Below, piece by piece: positions 25,729-34,759 of a stretch of DNA of 41,689 nucleotides. Made by a program: the position numbers and the translations under genes. This DNA comes from Oscillospiraceae bacterium. GTDB taxonomy: Bacteria > Bacillota > Clostridia > Oscillospirales > Acutalibacteraceae. Every line of letters starts with the position of its first letter. Position 1 is the stretch's first letter. Location: contig JAISNY010000004.1 in assembly GCA_031275995.1 (NCBI GenBank), forward strand, positions 1 to 41,689. Direction: 5' to 3'. The notes under the pieces are model-generated. The model did not search any database. It was not told the DNA's origin and saw only the letters and a list, made by a program, of their open reading frames with translations.

Positions 25729-28101
25729 TTAGTGACAATAAGTGACAAAATTCAAAAGCTTTTTTGGAAAGTAAATTTCTTTTAAAACCTGTTTTCCATT
25801 AAGCTCACGCTCTATTACGGGTTCTTTTTTAGCAAGAAGAATTAATTCGCTTTGAGTTATCATTTCATTAACTTTCAATCTGCCCCGAACTTTTCCATTA
25901 ACTTGAATAACAATTTCAATTTCTTCATCCTTAATAGCTTCGGGGTCGAACTTTGGCCACGATTGATCCGTGATTCTTCCTGAACCCAAGTGCGCAACGT
26001 TCCACAATTCTTCTGTGATATGGGGTGCAAAAGGATTAAGTAAAATTGTTAAAATTTTTAGTTCTTCGCGAGTTATTGAATCGCTTTTGCGAAAAATATT
26101 TACAAGAGTCATGAGAGAGGCGATTGCAGTATTAAATTTCAGATGCTCCATATCTTCGTCGACTTTCTTTATGGTCTTATGCAAAACGTTTAACATTCCT
26201 GCTCTTATTTCAACTTCACCACTGATAATACGTTGAAGGTCCCAGAATTTTTCTAAAAAACGTTTGCAACCCTTGATGCTTTGCGTACTCCACGGTGCTG
26301 CGGTTTCAAAATCGCCCATAAACATCTCGTAAAGACGCATAACGTCAGCTCCATATTCAGAAATTACTTCATCAGGGTTAACTACATTGCCTCGAGATTT
26401 ACTCATTTTTTCCCCGTTTTCTCCAAGAATAACCCCATGACTCGTGCGTTTGGCATAAGGTTCAGGAACAGGAACCACGCCGATATCATACAAAAACTTA
26501 TGCCAAAACCTGCTGTAAAGTAAATGCAAGGTAGTGTGCTCCATCCCGCCGTTATACCAGTTTATTGGGAGCCAATAGTTAAGACTTTCAGGGCTTGCTA
26601 ACGCGTCATCATTTAAGGGGTCGAGATAGCGAAGAAAATACCAAGAAGAGCCGGCCCACTGAGGCATAGTGTCTGTTTCTCTTCTTGCTCTGTCACCGCA
26701 TTGGGGACATTCGACATCAGCCCAATCGCTGGATTCCAAAACAGACTCCCCGCACTGAGAACATTCAAAATTTTGGATTTCAGGCAGTTCAAGGGGCAAA
26801 TTTTTTTCAAGTACAAATCCGCATTTCGGGCAGTTAATAATCGGAATCGGCTCGCCCCAATAACGTTGACGAGAAAAAATCCAATCTCTTAACCGAAAGT
26901 TAACTTTACTTTCCCCCAGTCCACGCCGTTTAAGTTCCTCAGTTACCCTAATTTTCGCTTGAGTTATGTCCAAACCGTCAAGAAATTCGGAATTAATATG
27001 CAAACCATCTTCTTTCACCACTTTGTTAACATCTAAACCAAATTTTGACGCAAATTCCAAATCTCTTTCATCGTGAGCAGGAACAGCCATAATAGCTCCG
27101 GTTCCGTAATTTGAAAGTACATAATCGGCCAAAAAAATTGGAATCTCGCGACCATCAAGAGGATTTACAGCCTTAATTCCTTTAATTAACACTCCAGTTT
27201 TTTCTCTTACAACTTCGGAGCGCTCGAAATCACTTTTTCTACTTGATTCCAGACGGTAATTAAGAACTTCTTTTATGTTTTCTATATTTTCTGAATACAA
27301 ATCTACAAGTTCGTGCTCCGGAGCAAGCACGAGGTAAGTTGCGCCGAAAATCGTATCCGGTCTTGTAGTGTAAACCTCCACATCCTTACCGCAAGTAGTT
27401 TTAAATTTAATAAGAGCTCCTTCAGAACGTCCTATCCAATTTTTTTGCTGTTGCTTAACTCTTTCTGGGAAATCAACAAGATCAAGGTCATCTATCAACC
27501 TTTGAGCATACTCGGTAATTTTTAAAATCCACTGAGATTTTGTTTTTTGAATTACTTCATTGTTGCAACGCTCACACTTACCGGCAATAACTTCTTCATT
27601 CGCAAGTACACACCGGCAAGAAACGCACCAATTAACGGAAGTATTTCGCTTTTCAGCAAGTCCGCGTTCAAAAAGTCTAGAAAAAATCCATTGGGTCCAT
27701 TTGTAATATTTTGGGTCAGTAGTATTAACTTCACGGCTCCAATCAAAAGAAAGACCAAGAGCTTTAAGCTGCTCTTTAAAATGTGCTATATTATGCTTTG
27801 TAACAATTTTAGGATGAATTTTATTTTTAATAGCAAAATTTTCAGTTGGAAGCCCGAAGGAATCCCAACCGATAGGGTAAAGAACATTGAACCCTTGAAG
27901 GCGCCGCTTACGCGCGATGGAATCAAGGGCTACATAACTACGAGGATGCCCCACATGAAGCCCATTCCCAGAAGGATAAGGAAATTCTATAAGCAAATAA
28001 TATTTAGGCTTTGAAAAATCGTTAGTAACACAAAAAACTTTTGATTCTTCCCAAATTTTCTGCCATTTTTTTTCTGTTTCCATAAAATCGTATGGAATCA
28101 T
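25729..28101 (-). CDS. leuS: Leucyl-tRNA synthetase
   Basis: Charges tRNA-Leu. The HIGH motif is HVGH (about 49-52) in PYPSGNGLHVGHPRSY. Zinc-binding cysteines occur in CVSCRCV and CERC, and again in CPKCG and CSQCG. The CP1 editing domain lies at about 220-400, including YTTRPDTIFGATY and MAVPAHDERD. KMSKS (about 564) reads NGEKMSKSRGNVV. The C-terminal anticodon region and VQVNGKVRG end are intact. 790 residues is normal. The start is ATG after GGAGGAG. yqeK lies 157 bases upstream; rsfS, usual between them, is absent. Confidence 0.96.
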   Translation of the reverse strand: MIPYDFMETEKKWQKIWEESKVFCVTNDFSKPKYYLLIEFPYPSGNGLHVGHPRSYVALDSIARKRRLQGFNVLYPIGWDSFGLPTENFAIKNKIHPKIVTKHNIAHFKEQLKALGLSFDWSREVNTTDPKYYKWTQWIFSRLFERGLAEKRNTSVNWCVSCRCVLANEEVIAGKCERCNNEVIQKTKSQWILKITEYAQRLIDDLDLVDFPERVKQQQKNWIGRSEGALIKFKTTCGKDVEVYTTRPDTIFGATYLVLAPEHELVDLYSENIENIKEVLNYRLESSRKSDFERSEVVREKTGVLIKGIKAVNPLDGREIPIFLADYVLSNYGTGAIMAVPAHDERDLEFASKFGLDVNKVVKEDGLHINSEFLDGLDITQAKIRVTEELKRRGLGESKVNFRLRDWIFSRQRYWGEPIPIINCPKCGFVLEKNLPLELPEIQNFECSQCGESVLESSDWADVECPQCGDRARRETDTMPQWAGSSWYFLRYLDPLNDDALASPESLNYWLPINWYNGGMEHTTLHLLYSRFWHKFLYDIGVVPVPEPYAKRTSHGVILGENGEKMSKSRGNVVNPDEVISEYGADVMRLYEMFMGDFETAAPWSTQSIKGCKRFLEKFWDLQRIISGEVEIRAGMLNVLHKTIKKVDEDMEHLKFNTAIASLMTLVNIFRKSDSITREELKILTILLNPFAPHITEELWNVAHLGSGRITDQSWPKFDPEAIKDEEIEIVIQVNGKVRGRLKVNEMITQSELILLAKKEPVIERELNGKQVLKEIYFPKKLLNFVTYCH

Positions 28102-28258
28102 ATTTTCTCCTCCAGTAAATTAATTTCAATAATAATGTTGCTTAGCTTAATCTGCACAACCTTAATATCTGGCAAAATCAATTATAAAAATTAAAAATTC
28201 TATTTTAAATACTCTGCTCAAGCGGAATTTATTAAAACACTGCTCAAAGTTACAAAAT

Positions 28259-28870
28259 CTAGTTTTTTGGCTTTCTTGGATGATTGTTAATTCCGCTTAA
28301 AAATTTTGCTCTCTCTAAATTTTCGAAAATAACCTCATTATAAGCTTCAAAGGTATCTGGGTGAATTACCTTTTTCTCGTCTACAAGTTCAACAATAGAA
28401 AAACTCAAAGCTTCAGGCATCACAGATTCCATACTTCGTTCCGCCAGCATCCTTAGTTTATTTACTCCGTTGAAATTTCTTTCGGCAGAAATAAAATCTG
28501 CAATAAAAACTACTTTTTCGAGCATCGACATTCCCTTACGTGCCGTAGTGTGAAATCTTACCGCATTAATTATGTCGAAATCTCTTATTTTGAGTACAAT
28601 CTGCAAATAAAAACTGCAAGTAATTGCATGCAAAAGCTTCTTAGAAGCAATTTCGTATCTGGTTATTGGAATATTATTTTCTGTTATAAATTTCATATGT
28701 TCAAAATTAGTCCACTCTTTGGTTAAATCATGAAGAATTCCAGAAATCTTTGCTTTCTCGCGGCTGGCTCCATATTTAACCGCCAGCCTTCCCGCAGTTT
28801 TAGCAACATTTACACAATGATTATACCTTTTCGAACTTAACATTTCTTTGGCTACAGACTGATAAAGCAC
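28259..28870 (-). CDS. yqeK: HD-domain protein YqeK (probable diadenosine tetraphosphatase)
   Basis: YqeK cleaves Ap4A symmetrically in characterised relatives. The HD fold is visible: RYNHCVNVAKTAGRLA with the first His, ISGILHDLTKE with the HD pair (about 48-49), and later AITCSFYL, HTTARKGMSMLEKVVFIADF with further His/Asp ligands. The length is 203 residues. The start is GTG with GAGGTGG upstream. The usual Firmicutes order is nadD-yqeK-rsfS-leuS; here leuS follows and nadD and rsfS are missing. Confidence 0.85.
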   Translation of the reverse strand: MLYQSVAKEMLSSKRYNHCVNVAKTAGRLAVKYGASREKAKISGILHDLTKEWTNFEHMKFITENNIPITRYEIASKKLLHAITCSFYLQIVLKIRDFDIINAVRFHTTARKGMSMLEKVVFIADFISAERNFNGVNKLRMLAERSMESVMPEALSFSIVELVDEKKVIHPDTFEAYNEVIFENLERAKFLSGINNHPRKPKN

Positions 28871-29019
28871 CTTTTAACCACCTCGCTTTTAAAATAATTT
28901 AGGAATTTTTCTAGCGTAATCATAACCCGGACTAATTTTGATGGATGAAACTTTAAGTTTTACATAAAATTTACTTTATTTTAGCATAAGATGGAAGTTT
29001 GAATAGCTTGCCAAATTTC

Positions 29020-30030
29020 TCAAAAGTGTTCTTTTTCGACCTTTTTTTGACGTATGTCCGTACCTACGAATTCAAGCCTAGTATTGTACCCAATAATTCG
29101 GGAAATCACACGCGCTCCATAAAGTTTTTCGAGTTCATACATGGAAAAATTAGTGCTGATAATGGTGGGAGCCATACGCATAACACGAGAATTTAAAATG
29201 TTATAAACCGAAGCGGAAGAAAAACTACTCGGAAATTCAGCGCCTAAATCATCTATGATAAGTAAATCGCATTTTATAAAATTGCTTTCACTTTTACCTA
29301 AATTCAATTTTCCGAACTTTTCGCGTTCAAGAACGGAAATCATATTCGGAGCGGAAACATAAACGGCACTGTATCCCTTTTTTAAGACCTCTTTTGCAAT
29401 TGAAAGTGAAATATGCGTTTTTCCAAGCCCGGTTTCACCTACCAACAAGAGTCCCCTAGATTCCAAATTAAAATTTTTTGCATAATTCCAGCAAAAATCA
29501 AAAATATACTTCATTATCTCACGCTGGGTAACCCTCTTGCCTGGAACTAGTTCATCAGAATAATAATCTAGCGAAAAATCCCCGAAAGAAACACACTTCG
29601 CACTAAGCCCACCTTCCTCGAATGCCGCCTCAAGACGCCTCATGGATTCTTTTTTAAGAAGCTCACGCACACACACACAGACATTACCAAAAACTAGACC
29701 CGAATCGCTACAAATCCGACAATTACATTTTGCCTCAAGAAAATCTGCACGTAAATCTGAATCAGATAAAATTTTCGTTAACTCTTTTGAAAGCTTCTCC
29801 CTTTTTTCTCGCAAGCGTAATAAAAGCGAATTGTCTCCGCTAAGAACGGCCCTAGCCCCATGCAGCGCAAGCTCTGAAATTTCATTATAAATATGTGCAG
29901 CTCTTTCGTTGGTCGCAAAAAAGCTTTCTCTGCGTAAACACGCCTCTTTTTCATGCTTTTGCCGTTCAGAGTTAAGTTTTCTTTCAACAGTTTTGTATAC
30001 TTCATCCGAATATGGCAATAAATTCATCAC
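29020..30030 (-). CDS. DnaC/DnaI-type ATP-binding protein (helicase-loader-like)
   Basis: An AAA+ ATPase of the kind that loads the replicative helicase. The N-terminal region has a coiled-coil stretch (about 65-90) and a cysteine cluster KCNCRICSDSGLVFGNVCVC (about 101-120) likely to bind zinc. Walker A is GETGLGKT (188-195), Walker B is LLIIDDLGAE, and an arginine region AVYVSAPNMISV and sensor IISTNFSM follow. It has 336 residues. The start GTG at 30030 overlaps the potC stop by four bases; an ATG sits directly after at 30027. A link with potC is positional; loader function is inferred. Confidence 0.85.
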   Translation of the reverse strand: MMNLLPYSDEVYKTVERKLNSERQKHEKEACLRRESFFATNERAAHIYNEISELALHGARAVLSGDNSLLLRLREKREKLSKELTKILSDSDLRADFLEAKCNCRICSDSGLVFGNVCVCVRELLKKESMRRLEAAFEEGGLSAKCVSFGDFSLDYYSDELVPGKRVTQREIMKYIFDFCWNYAKNFNLESRGLLLVGETGLGKTHISLSIAKEVLKKGYSAVYVSAPNMISVLEREKFGKLNLGKSESNFIKCDLLIIDDLGAEFPSSFSSASVYNILNSRVMRMAPTIISTNFSMYELEKLYGARVISRIIGYNTRLEFVGTDIRQKKVEKEHF

Positions 30031-30803
30031 CTTTGCTTTCTTTCTTGCTTAACAAATACTAGGGAACATAGCACGATCACAAATATAATACTTGAAAGCG
30101 CGTTTATTTCAGGGCTTACAGATTTTCGGGTCATTGAGTATATTGTAATAGGTAAAGTCTGAATGTTTCCGGACGTAAAATAGCTTATTACGAAATCATC
30201 AATCGACATTGCAAAGGCCATAAATAAACCGGAAATGATACCGGGCATTATTTCGGGCAATATGACCTTAAAAAAAGCCTTGAATGGAGGGCACCCTAGA
30301 TCGCAGGCGGCTTCAAAGGTCTGCGGAGTTATCTGATGTAACTTTGGCAGAACAGAGAGAAATGAGTAAGGTGCACAAAAGGTCGTATGCGCAATAATAA
30401 GAGTGATTATACCGGGATTTAAAAAACCTGTAAACTTACGAATAAACGAAAAAAACATCATCAAAGAAACACCGCTGACAATATCAGGGCTTATCATGGG
30501 AATGTTTGTTAAATTCATTATTAATGCAGCCGTTTTTTTTCCGTAATTTATCATTCCGACACATGCTGAAACACCTAAAATAGTTGCCAAAAACGCAGAA
30601 ATCACCGCTAAAGCAAGAGTATTTGATGCAGAATGTAAAATAGTTTTGTCTCTAAAAAGAGTTTTATACCAACAAAGACTGAAACCGCCCCAATGCGCAC
30701 GGCTTTTTGAAGCGTTAAACGAAAAAAATACCAAAACTAAAACAGGAGAATATAAAATCAAAAAAATTAAGACAAGATACAGCCTGTTTAAAAATTTTGC
30801 CAA
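30027..30803 (-). CDS. potC: Spermidine/putrescine ABC transporter permease PotC
   Basis: One of the two membrane permeases of the polyamine importer. Six hydrophobic segments; the start reads LNRLYLVLIFLILYSPVLVL, and the coupling loop is AACDLGCPPFKAFFKVILPE, near SIDDFVISYF, as in PotC. I choose the TTG at 30803, with AGAGG six bases before, giving 258 residues; the ORF track begins 16 codons earlier. It follows the Nif3-family gene and a duplicated scrap of its 3' end, and overlaps the helicase-loader-like gene. potA and potB are absent here and potD is 25 kb away. Confidence 0.92.
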   Translation of the reverse strand: MAKFLNRLYLVLIFLILYSPVLVLVFFSFNASKSRAHWGGFSLCWYKTLFRDKTILHSASNTLALAVISAFLATILGVSACVGMINYGKKTAALIMNLTNIPMISPDIVSGVSLMMFFSFIRKFTGFLNPGIITLIIAHTTFCAPYSFLSVLPKLHQITPQTFEAACDLGCPPFKAFFKVILPEIMPGIISGLFMAFAMSIDDFVISYFTSGNIQTLPITIYSMTRKSVSPEINALSSIIFVIVLCSLVFVKQERKQR

Positions 30804-30820
30804 TTTCATCCTCTTAAAAA

Positions 30821-30906
30821 ACGAAATCACTGAAAACTTTTGGCTCTGCAAACTTTAAACTAGAAAATCTATTTTGCATGATTTCCAAAAGACAATCTAT
30901 CATAAT
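30821..30906 (-). repeat. Tandem copy of the 3' end of the Nif3-family gene
   Basis: The block at 30821-30906 repeats 30921-31006 at an offset of 100 bases; ATTTTGCATGATTTCCAAAA is identical in both. On the minus strand the copy reads IDCLLEIMQNRFSSLKFAEP against the gene's IDYLLEIMQNKFSDIKFAKS. Several substitutions show that it is not recent. It lies after the nif3 stop codon and runs up to the potC start region. Confidence 0.85.
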
Positions 30907-30907
30907 C

Positions 30908-31669
30908 TCAAAAAAATTCAACAAAATCACTGAAAGCTTTGGATTTTGCGAATTTTATGTCAGAAAATTTATTTTGCATGATTTCCAAAAGATAATCTAT
31001 TATAACGTCTTCAGACTTGTAATGTCCAACATCAAAAATCATAAGGCCCGCTGAACCTGCCGCTAAAATCTCGTGATGTTTAATTTCTCCCGTAACAAAA
31101 GCCTGTGCACCTTTTAAAATAGACTCAAAAACAAGTTCTCCACAAGAGCCTGAAGCAACCGCGACTTTTTTTATCTCTCCGCCGAAGTTGGTAAACCTGA
31201 TTCCAGTGCAATTCAGATTCTTTTTAATATGTCCGGCGAATTCTCGCGCATTTAAGCGTGATTGTAATTCACCAACAAAGCCTAATGGCATTCCTTTGCG
31301 GTAGGAAAGCGGCTCCGAAATTTTAATTCCCAATTTATTACAGAGCTGAGCGGAAACTCCACACGAGGCAAAATCAAGATTTGTATGTGCACAAATACAA
31401 GAAATTTCAAATTTAGAAAGCAATTCAAGCGCACTTTCAGGCTCAATTTTTCTGATTGGTTTAAAAATAACAGGATGATGACTTATTATTAAATTTGCGC
31501 CAGAGAAATGAGCCTCCAGCACCGATTCAGCCGTTATATCAAGCGTGAGAAGCACACCTGTTACGTTTTTGCAAAAACTACCCGTTAAAAGCCCAGAATT
31601 ATCAAAGTCAGCTTGCGAATCGAACGGTGCTAATTCATTCAGGAAATCGAAAGCCTCTTTTACAATCAT
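30908..31669 (-). CDS. Nif3/DUF34-family dinuclear metal protein
   Basis: A conserved protein of uncertain reaction that binds two metal ions and forms a hexamer. Ligands are visible in ISHHPVIFKP (two His), CAHTNLDFA and, near the end, DVGHYKSEDVIIDYL. The N-terminus reads IVKEAFDFLNELAPFDSQAD, and it has 253 residues; the family is sometimes named GTP cyclohydrolase I type 2, but that activity is not established. The start is ATG after AGGGGGAA. Its last 28 codons or so are duplicated just downstream. Confidence 0.9.
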   Translation of the reverse strand: MIVKEAFDFLNELAPFDSQADFDNSGLLTGSFCKNVTGVLLTLDITAESVLEAHFSGANLIISHHPVIFKPIRKIEPESALELLSKFEISCICAHTNLDFASCGVSAQLCNKLGIKISEPLSYRKGMPLGFVGELQSRLNAREFAGHIKKNLNCTGIRFTNFGGEIKKVAVASGSCGELVFESILKGAQAFVTGEIKHHEILAAGSAGLMIFDVGHYKSEDVIIDYLLEIMQNKFSDIKFAKSKAFSDFVEFF

Positions 31670-31760
31670 ATTTTCCCCCTGATCATTTTATAGAACCTAA
31701 AACTTCTAAAACAAGCGGAAGTTTGCACAGTGTGAGAAAAATTTATTAATGCCGTCAGAT

Positions 31761-32336
31761 TCATATTTTTCTAATCGATTCAACAAGCGAAAACCCCACA
31801 GACTGCAATTTTATCGGGATTTCTTTCTGCCTAAACGCGGGTTCGGTTCGGGTATTGGCAATTACAACCGTTTCTTCAACAACAAATTCTAACATTTCGA
31901 ACATATCCCTTGTGTAATCATAGTACACCTTAAATTTATCGCGGTCAGGGTTGCCCTGAGTAAACAACAGAACTAATTTTTTGTTCGAGTATTCTTCTTT
32001 AAACCGTGGAGAAAAACGCGGAGTGTGATGTGCAAACAGTCTATCGGTAAATGCTTTTGCCTGGGCACTCATCTGCCCCATGTAAACAGGCGTTCCAAAG
32101 ACAAGCGCTTCTGATTCTCTCAAGTCATCATAAACTTTTTGCATATCGTCCATCATAACACAGCAATCCTTATGAATACACCCTAGACAACCGCTGCATG
32201 GCCTAATATCAAGTTCTCCTGCGGAAAATAATTTGGTTGTCGCACCTTTTAATTTTGCTCCCTCCAATACCTTACTCACAGCCCACGCCGTGCCGCCGCT
32301 TATGCGCGGGCTGCCATTGAATCCGATAATCTTCAT
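31761..32336 (-). CDS. Flavodoxin-fold NAD(P)H oxidoreductase (FMN reductase-like)
   Basis: A flavodoxin-like fold protein; the FMN phosphate loop is NGSPRISGGTAW (about 7-18). A cysteine cluster, CSGCLGCIHKDCCVM (about 47-61), is the pattern of iron-sulfur flavoproteins, which carry FMN and a 4Fe-4S cluster; this points to electron transfer in anaerobic metabolism. Further family blocks are FGTPVYMGQMSAQAKAFTDR. It has 191 residues, ATG start after GGGAG. No partner is evident; the substrate is unknown. Confidence 0.85.
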   Translation of the reverse strand: MKIIGFNGSPRISGGTAWAVSKVLEGAKLKGATTKLFSAGELDIRPCSGCLGCIHKDCCVMMDDMQKVYDDLRESEALVFGTPVYMGQMSAQAKAFTDRLFAHHTPRFSPRFKEEYSNKKLVLLFTQGNPDRDKFKVYYDYTRDMFEMLEFVVEETVVIANTRTEPAFRQKEIPIKLQSVGFSLVESIRKI

Positions 32337-32526
32337 TTTTTCTCCCGTTAAAGTAGTACTTACTTAAACCAAAACAACACTTTTTAGCTTAAATTCTAAT
32401 AAAATTTCCAGTAAAAAATAGCATAACAAACTACAAAAAAATGCTCAAGTTCAATTTTAAATAAAAACATCACGGAAATTTCATTGTGAATTTTTTAACT
32501 AACAAAAGTTCAATTGATAAAACATT

Positions 32527-33333
32527 CTAAACTGTAAGAAAGTTCCCGCAATACGATATGGAAACTCCACCCGATCCGATAAATGTAACATCCTGGATTC
32601 CGTTTGCGTTTTTTAAAAATATCACCGCAGAGTTGCTTTCCACATGTGCAATGCCTCCTGAAGAAGTAAGTGCAGACCCGTAGGTAAGACCTGAAAAATC
32701 ACAACTTGTGCTCGGGGCAAATGGAATGCCTGTAATTTTTACCGCGCCCGTACCCGCAACCTGGACATAGCAGTGATATTGTAAGTTGAAAACGCATAAT
32801 TTACCAAGCTTATAACATAAACCGCCACCGGATTCATCGATAATTGAAGAGCTACTAGTTTGGGTTGATATCGTAGGAACCCAAGCTACAGGTGAAGTGG
32901 AAAGAATTTCTTGAACTTGGGCCAACGCCTGAGTAAGAGCGCTGTATTCTGAAGTACTTTCAATAGCGCCTTCTGAATCAATTACGTTTCCGACTACAAT
33001 TTTCAAACCTGTAATTTTCAATAAGGGCGGAGTTTGACCAGGAGGACTTAAAATATAAAATTCACAGTCAAGTACTCCCAATACGTTTGACATCTGAGAA
33101 GTAAGTTCCAACTGTGCCTCATATGTATTCTGCAAAATAGGACAATTATTGAAAATTACGTTTCCATCCGGCTTCTGTGCATAAAAAACAACGGAAAATC
33201 CTTCTAAATTTATAAAATTTTCTCCTTCCCTAAAAGAAACATACAAAAATCGAGAATTAACCTCGCCAAAATTAATACTAATTACCGCATCATTAACTTT
33301 CCAAACATCCATAACAATTTTCTTTGAAACCAT
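32527..33333 (-). CDS. Phage baseplate upper protein BppU-like protein
   Basis: The N-terminal half (about 8-130) resembles the BppU N-terminal domain of lactococcal-type phage baseplates: the pattern of short beta strands around VWKVNDAVISINFGEVNSRF, a FVVFYAQKPDGN-like turn and ITGLKIVVGNVIDSEGAIES before a helix (STSEYSALTQALAQVQEIL). The C-terminal half (about 160-268) is Ser/Gly/Val-rich and beta-like, probably receptor binding or decoration. The start is ATG with GGGAGGTAA seven bases before it. No other phage gene is nearby, so this is an orphan; the assignment is by pattern. Confidence 0.65.
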   Translation of the reverse strand: MVSKKIVMDVWKVNDAVISINFGEVNSRFLYVSFREGENFINLEGFSVVFYAQKPDGNVIFNNCPILQNTYEAQLELTSQMSNVLGVLDCEFYILSPPGQTPPLLKITGLKIVVGNVIDSEGAIESTSEYSALTQALAQVQEILSTSPVAWVPTISTQTSSSSIIDESGGGLCYKLGKLCVFNLQYHCYVQVAGTGAVKITGIPFAPSTSCDFSGLTYGSALTSSGGIAHVESNSAVIFLKNANGIQDVTFIGSGGVSISYCGNFLTV

Positions 33334-33348
33334 CGCTAGTTACCTCCC

Positions 33349-33477
33349 TCAAAAAGAGTTATCTACTATTAGTGGCAAAAACCAGCCATAGTTGCTTTGA
33401 GTCGGGCAATACACTTCTTTAATTGCCAGTTTATCTAATGTTATCAATTCGTAAGAGTTTTTTGTTGGTCTAGAGCC
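33349..33477 (-). pseudogene. Remnant coding sequence before the baseplate gene
   Basis: On the minus strand a 43-codon open stretch (TAQGSRPTKNSYELITLDKL then AIKEVYCPTQSNYGWFLPLI and VDNSF, stop) ends 15 bases before the baseplate gene's ATG, within its ribosome site. A stop codon precedes it and no good start exists, so it looks like the tail of a lost upstream gene, perhaps another phage tail protein. I do not recognise it. Confidence 0.45.
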
Positions 33478-33653
33478 TTGTGCTGTTTATAAACAAATGT
33501 ACCTATTTTTAGCAATATTTGCGTTTTACGGCTCGGAGTAACTTTACAAATTATTTCAATTGATATATAATACATAATAGACATATGTGATATATGTGTA
33601 TTCAATATAAATAAAGGGTTAGTAGAAAAAAATTAAAAATTTGAGGAGAAAAA

Positions 33654-34337
33654 ATGAAGTTTAAGTTTAGAAACATAACGTTCGCAGCTCTAGCTTTTAT
33701 TTTTATGGCATCCACTGTACCCAGCAAGGCGAACTTGGGAGATCCTAATGAACCAATTGAGGTCGCAGTTGTTACGGAGAACGGTTTATCTAGCACATCT
33801 GAATTCTATGCGCGTACAATTCTTCGTGACTATGACTGTAAAAACAATGAAATTATAGTGGACAATTTACATTTTAAGCTGAATCCAGGCTTGTCCGAAA
33901 ATTCGAGAGCTGCTATTGTGGTAGATGGTGTAGGTTCGAAGCTGAGCTCTTTAATTAGTGTTTTAGAGGGTATCGGTATTAGAGGTGATAGAAAGATTTT
34001 AGCTTCAGTTTATCCTGATAATTCCTATGAGGGTGTTCCTGGTTGTGTTCCTTTAAAGAGTTCTATTGTTTCTAGTTTAGGTGATGGCATTAAGGAATTG
34101 GAGGACGTTTTGTTAAAAATTGGTAGAGATTTGTGTGCAGAAGAGTGGGAACGTTCGGACAATTTGCGTCGTATGCGCATGATGCAAGAAAGATCGAGAG
34201 CTTCAGATGAAGAAATTCAGGCTCGTCAACCCGCCGTTGCCGCCCTTCCTACTGATTCTGTCCCGAAAGGCCGTTTTCAAAGATTATTTAATTTGTTAAA
34301 AGCTTTTTTGATTAAAATTCGGAGTAAATTAAATTAG
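33654..34337 (+). CDS. Exported protein of unknown function
   Basis: Not recognised. An N-terminal signal peptide (about 5-26, FAALAFIFMASTVPSKAN) probably is cleaved after PSKA. The mature part has three Cys (DYDCKNN, PGCVPL, DLCAEEW) and short blocks AIVVDGVGSKLSSLISVLEG and RKILASVYPDNSY. A helical, charged region (about 160-205, RRMRMMQERSRASDEEIQAR) leads to a basic C-terminus KIRSKLN. The start is ATG after GAGGAG. It stands between the phage-like gene and prs, and no homology suggests a role. Confidence 0.6.
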   Translation: MKFKFRNITFAALAFIFMASTVPSKANLGDPNEPIEVAVVTENGLSSTSEFYARTILRDYDCKNNEIIVDNLHFKLNPGLSENSRAAIVVDGVGSKLSSLISVLEGIGIRGDRKILASVYPDNSYEGVPGCVPLKSSIVSSLGDGIKELEDVLLKIGRDLCAEEWERSDNLRRMRMMQERSRASDEEIQARQPAVAALPTDSVPKGRFQRLFNLLKAFLIKIRSKLN

Positions 34338-34599
34338 TAAAGAGTATAAACTTTTTCGCATTTTCAAATATTAGAAATACTGTTGAGCGTTCGATACCTT
34401 CCTTCCTCGCGTTGTCACGTCTTTGCTGACGTATCTTAATGCATTTGCGCCTGTTTAATTTCAATGTGCCGGGTCTAAATTCACCGTCGACGGTTGGCTT
34501 AGCGATTAATTTTTGCTTACGATTCCTCATCATACATTTTGAATTTTCTTTTATTTTATATTTGCTCAATTTATTTTTAATACTCTCCATCCTAAACAA
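34312..34599 (-). CDS. Doubtful basic ORF between the exported protein and prs
   Basis: A 95-codon frame (TTG start) with a run of basic residues such as RNRKQKLIAKPTVDGEFRPG and RRKCIKIRQQRRDNARKEG. Codon use looks plausible, and a GGATGGAGAG stretch lies near one possible start. The end overlaps the 3' end of the convergent exported-protein gene by 26 bases, and I know no family. It may be a relic. Confidence 0.25.
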   Translation of the reverse strand: MFRMESIKNKLSKYKIKENSKCMMRNRKQKLIAKPTVDGEFRPGTLKLNRRKCIKIRQQRRDNARKEGIERSTVFLIFENAKKFILFTNLIYSEF

Positions 34600-34759
34600 A
34601 TTTTATTTTGTTAGTTTAGAGCTTATCTAGGTGTAAAAGATATGTTTTTTGGAGCGAAAATGTAAAATATTTTCTTAAATTGGGTGTTTATTGCTTATTG
34701 ACAAGCGGCGAGCTTTTTGCAAGAGTACCAATGATTTTTAGTCGATAGGAGTTAGGATT
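34338..34759. other. 422-base gap between the exported-protein gene and prs
   Basis: Apart from the doubtful minus-strand ORF, I see nothing certain. A ribosome site (TAGGAGTTAGG) near the right end belongs to prs. Confidence 0.4.

Noticed and set aside
17445-28258. T-box leaders before proS, argS or leuS
   Set aside because: No GGTGG-N-ACCGCG-type antiterminator motif or long structured leader is visible before these genes.
23470-34510. 15-base word CGGTTGGCTTAGCGA shared by 23471 and 34490 as a repeat family
   Set aside because: One shared 15-mer is expected by chance in 41 kb compared with itself; flanking similarity is weak and in a different order.
34439-34630. 63-codon plus-strand hydrophobic ORF
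   Set aside because: AT-rich antisense of another doubtful ORF, no ribosome site, hydrophobic by base composition.
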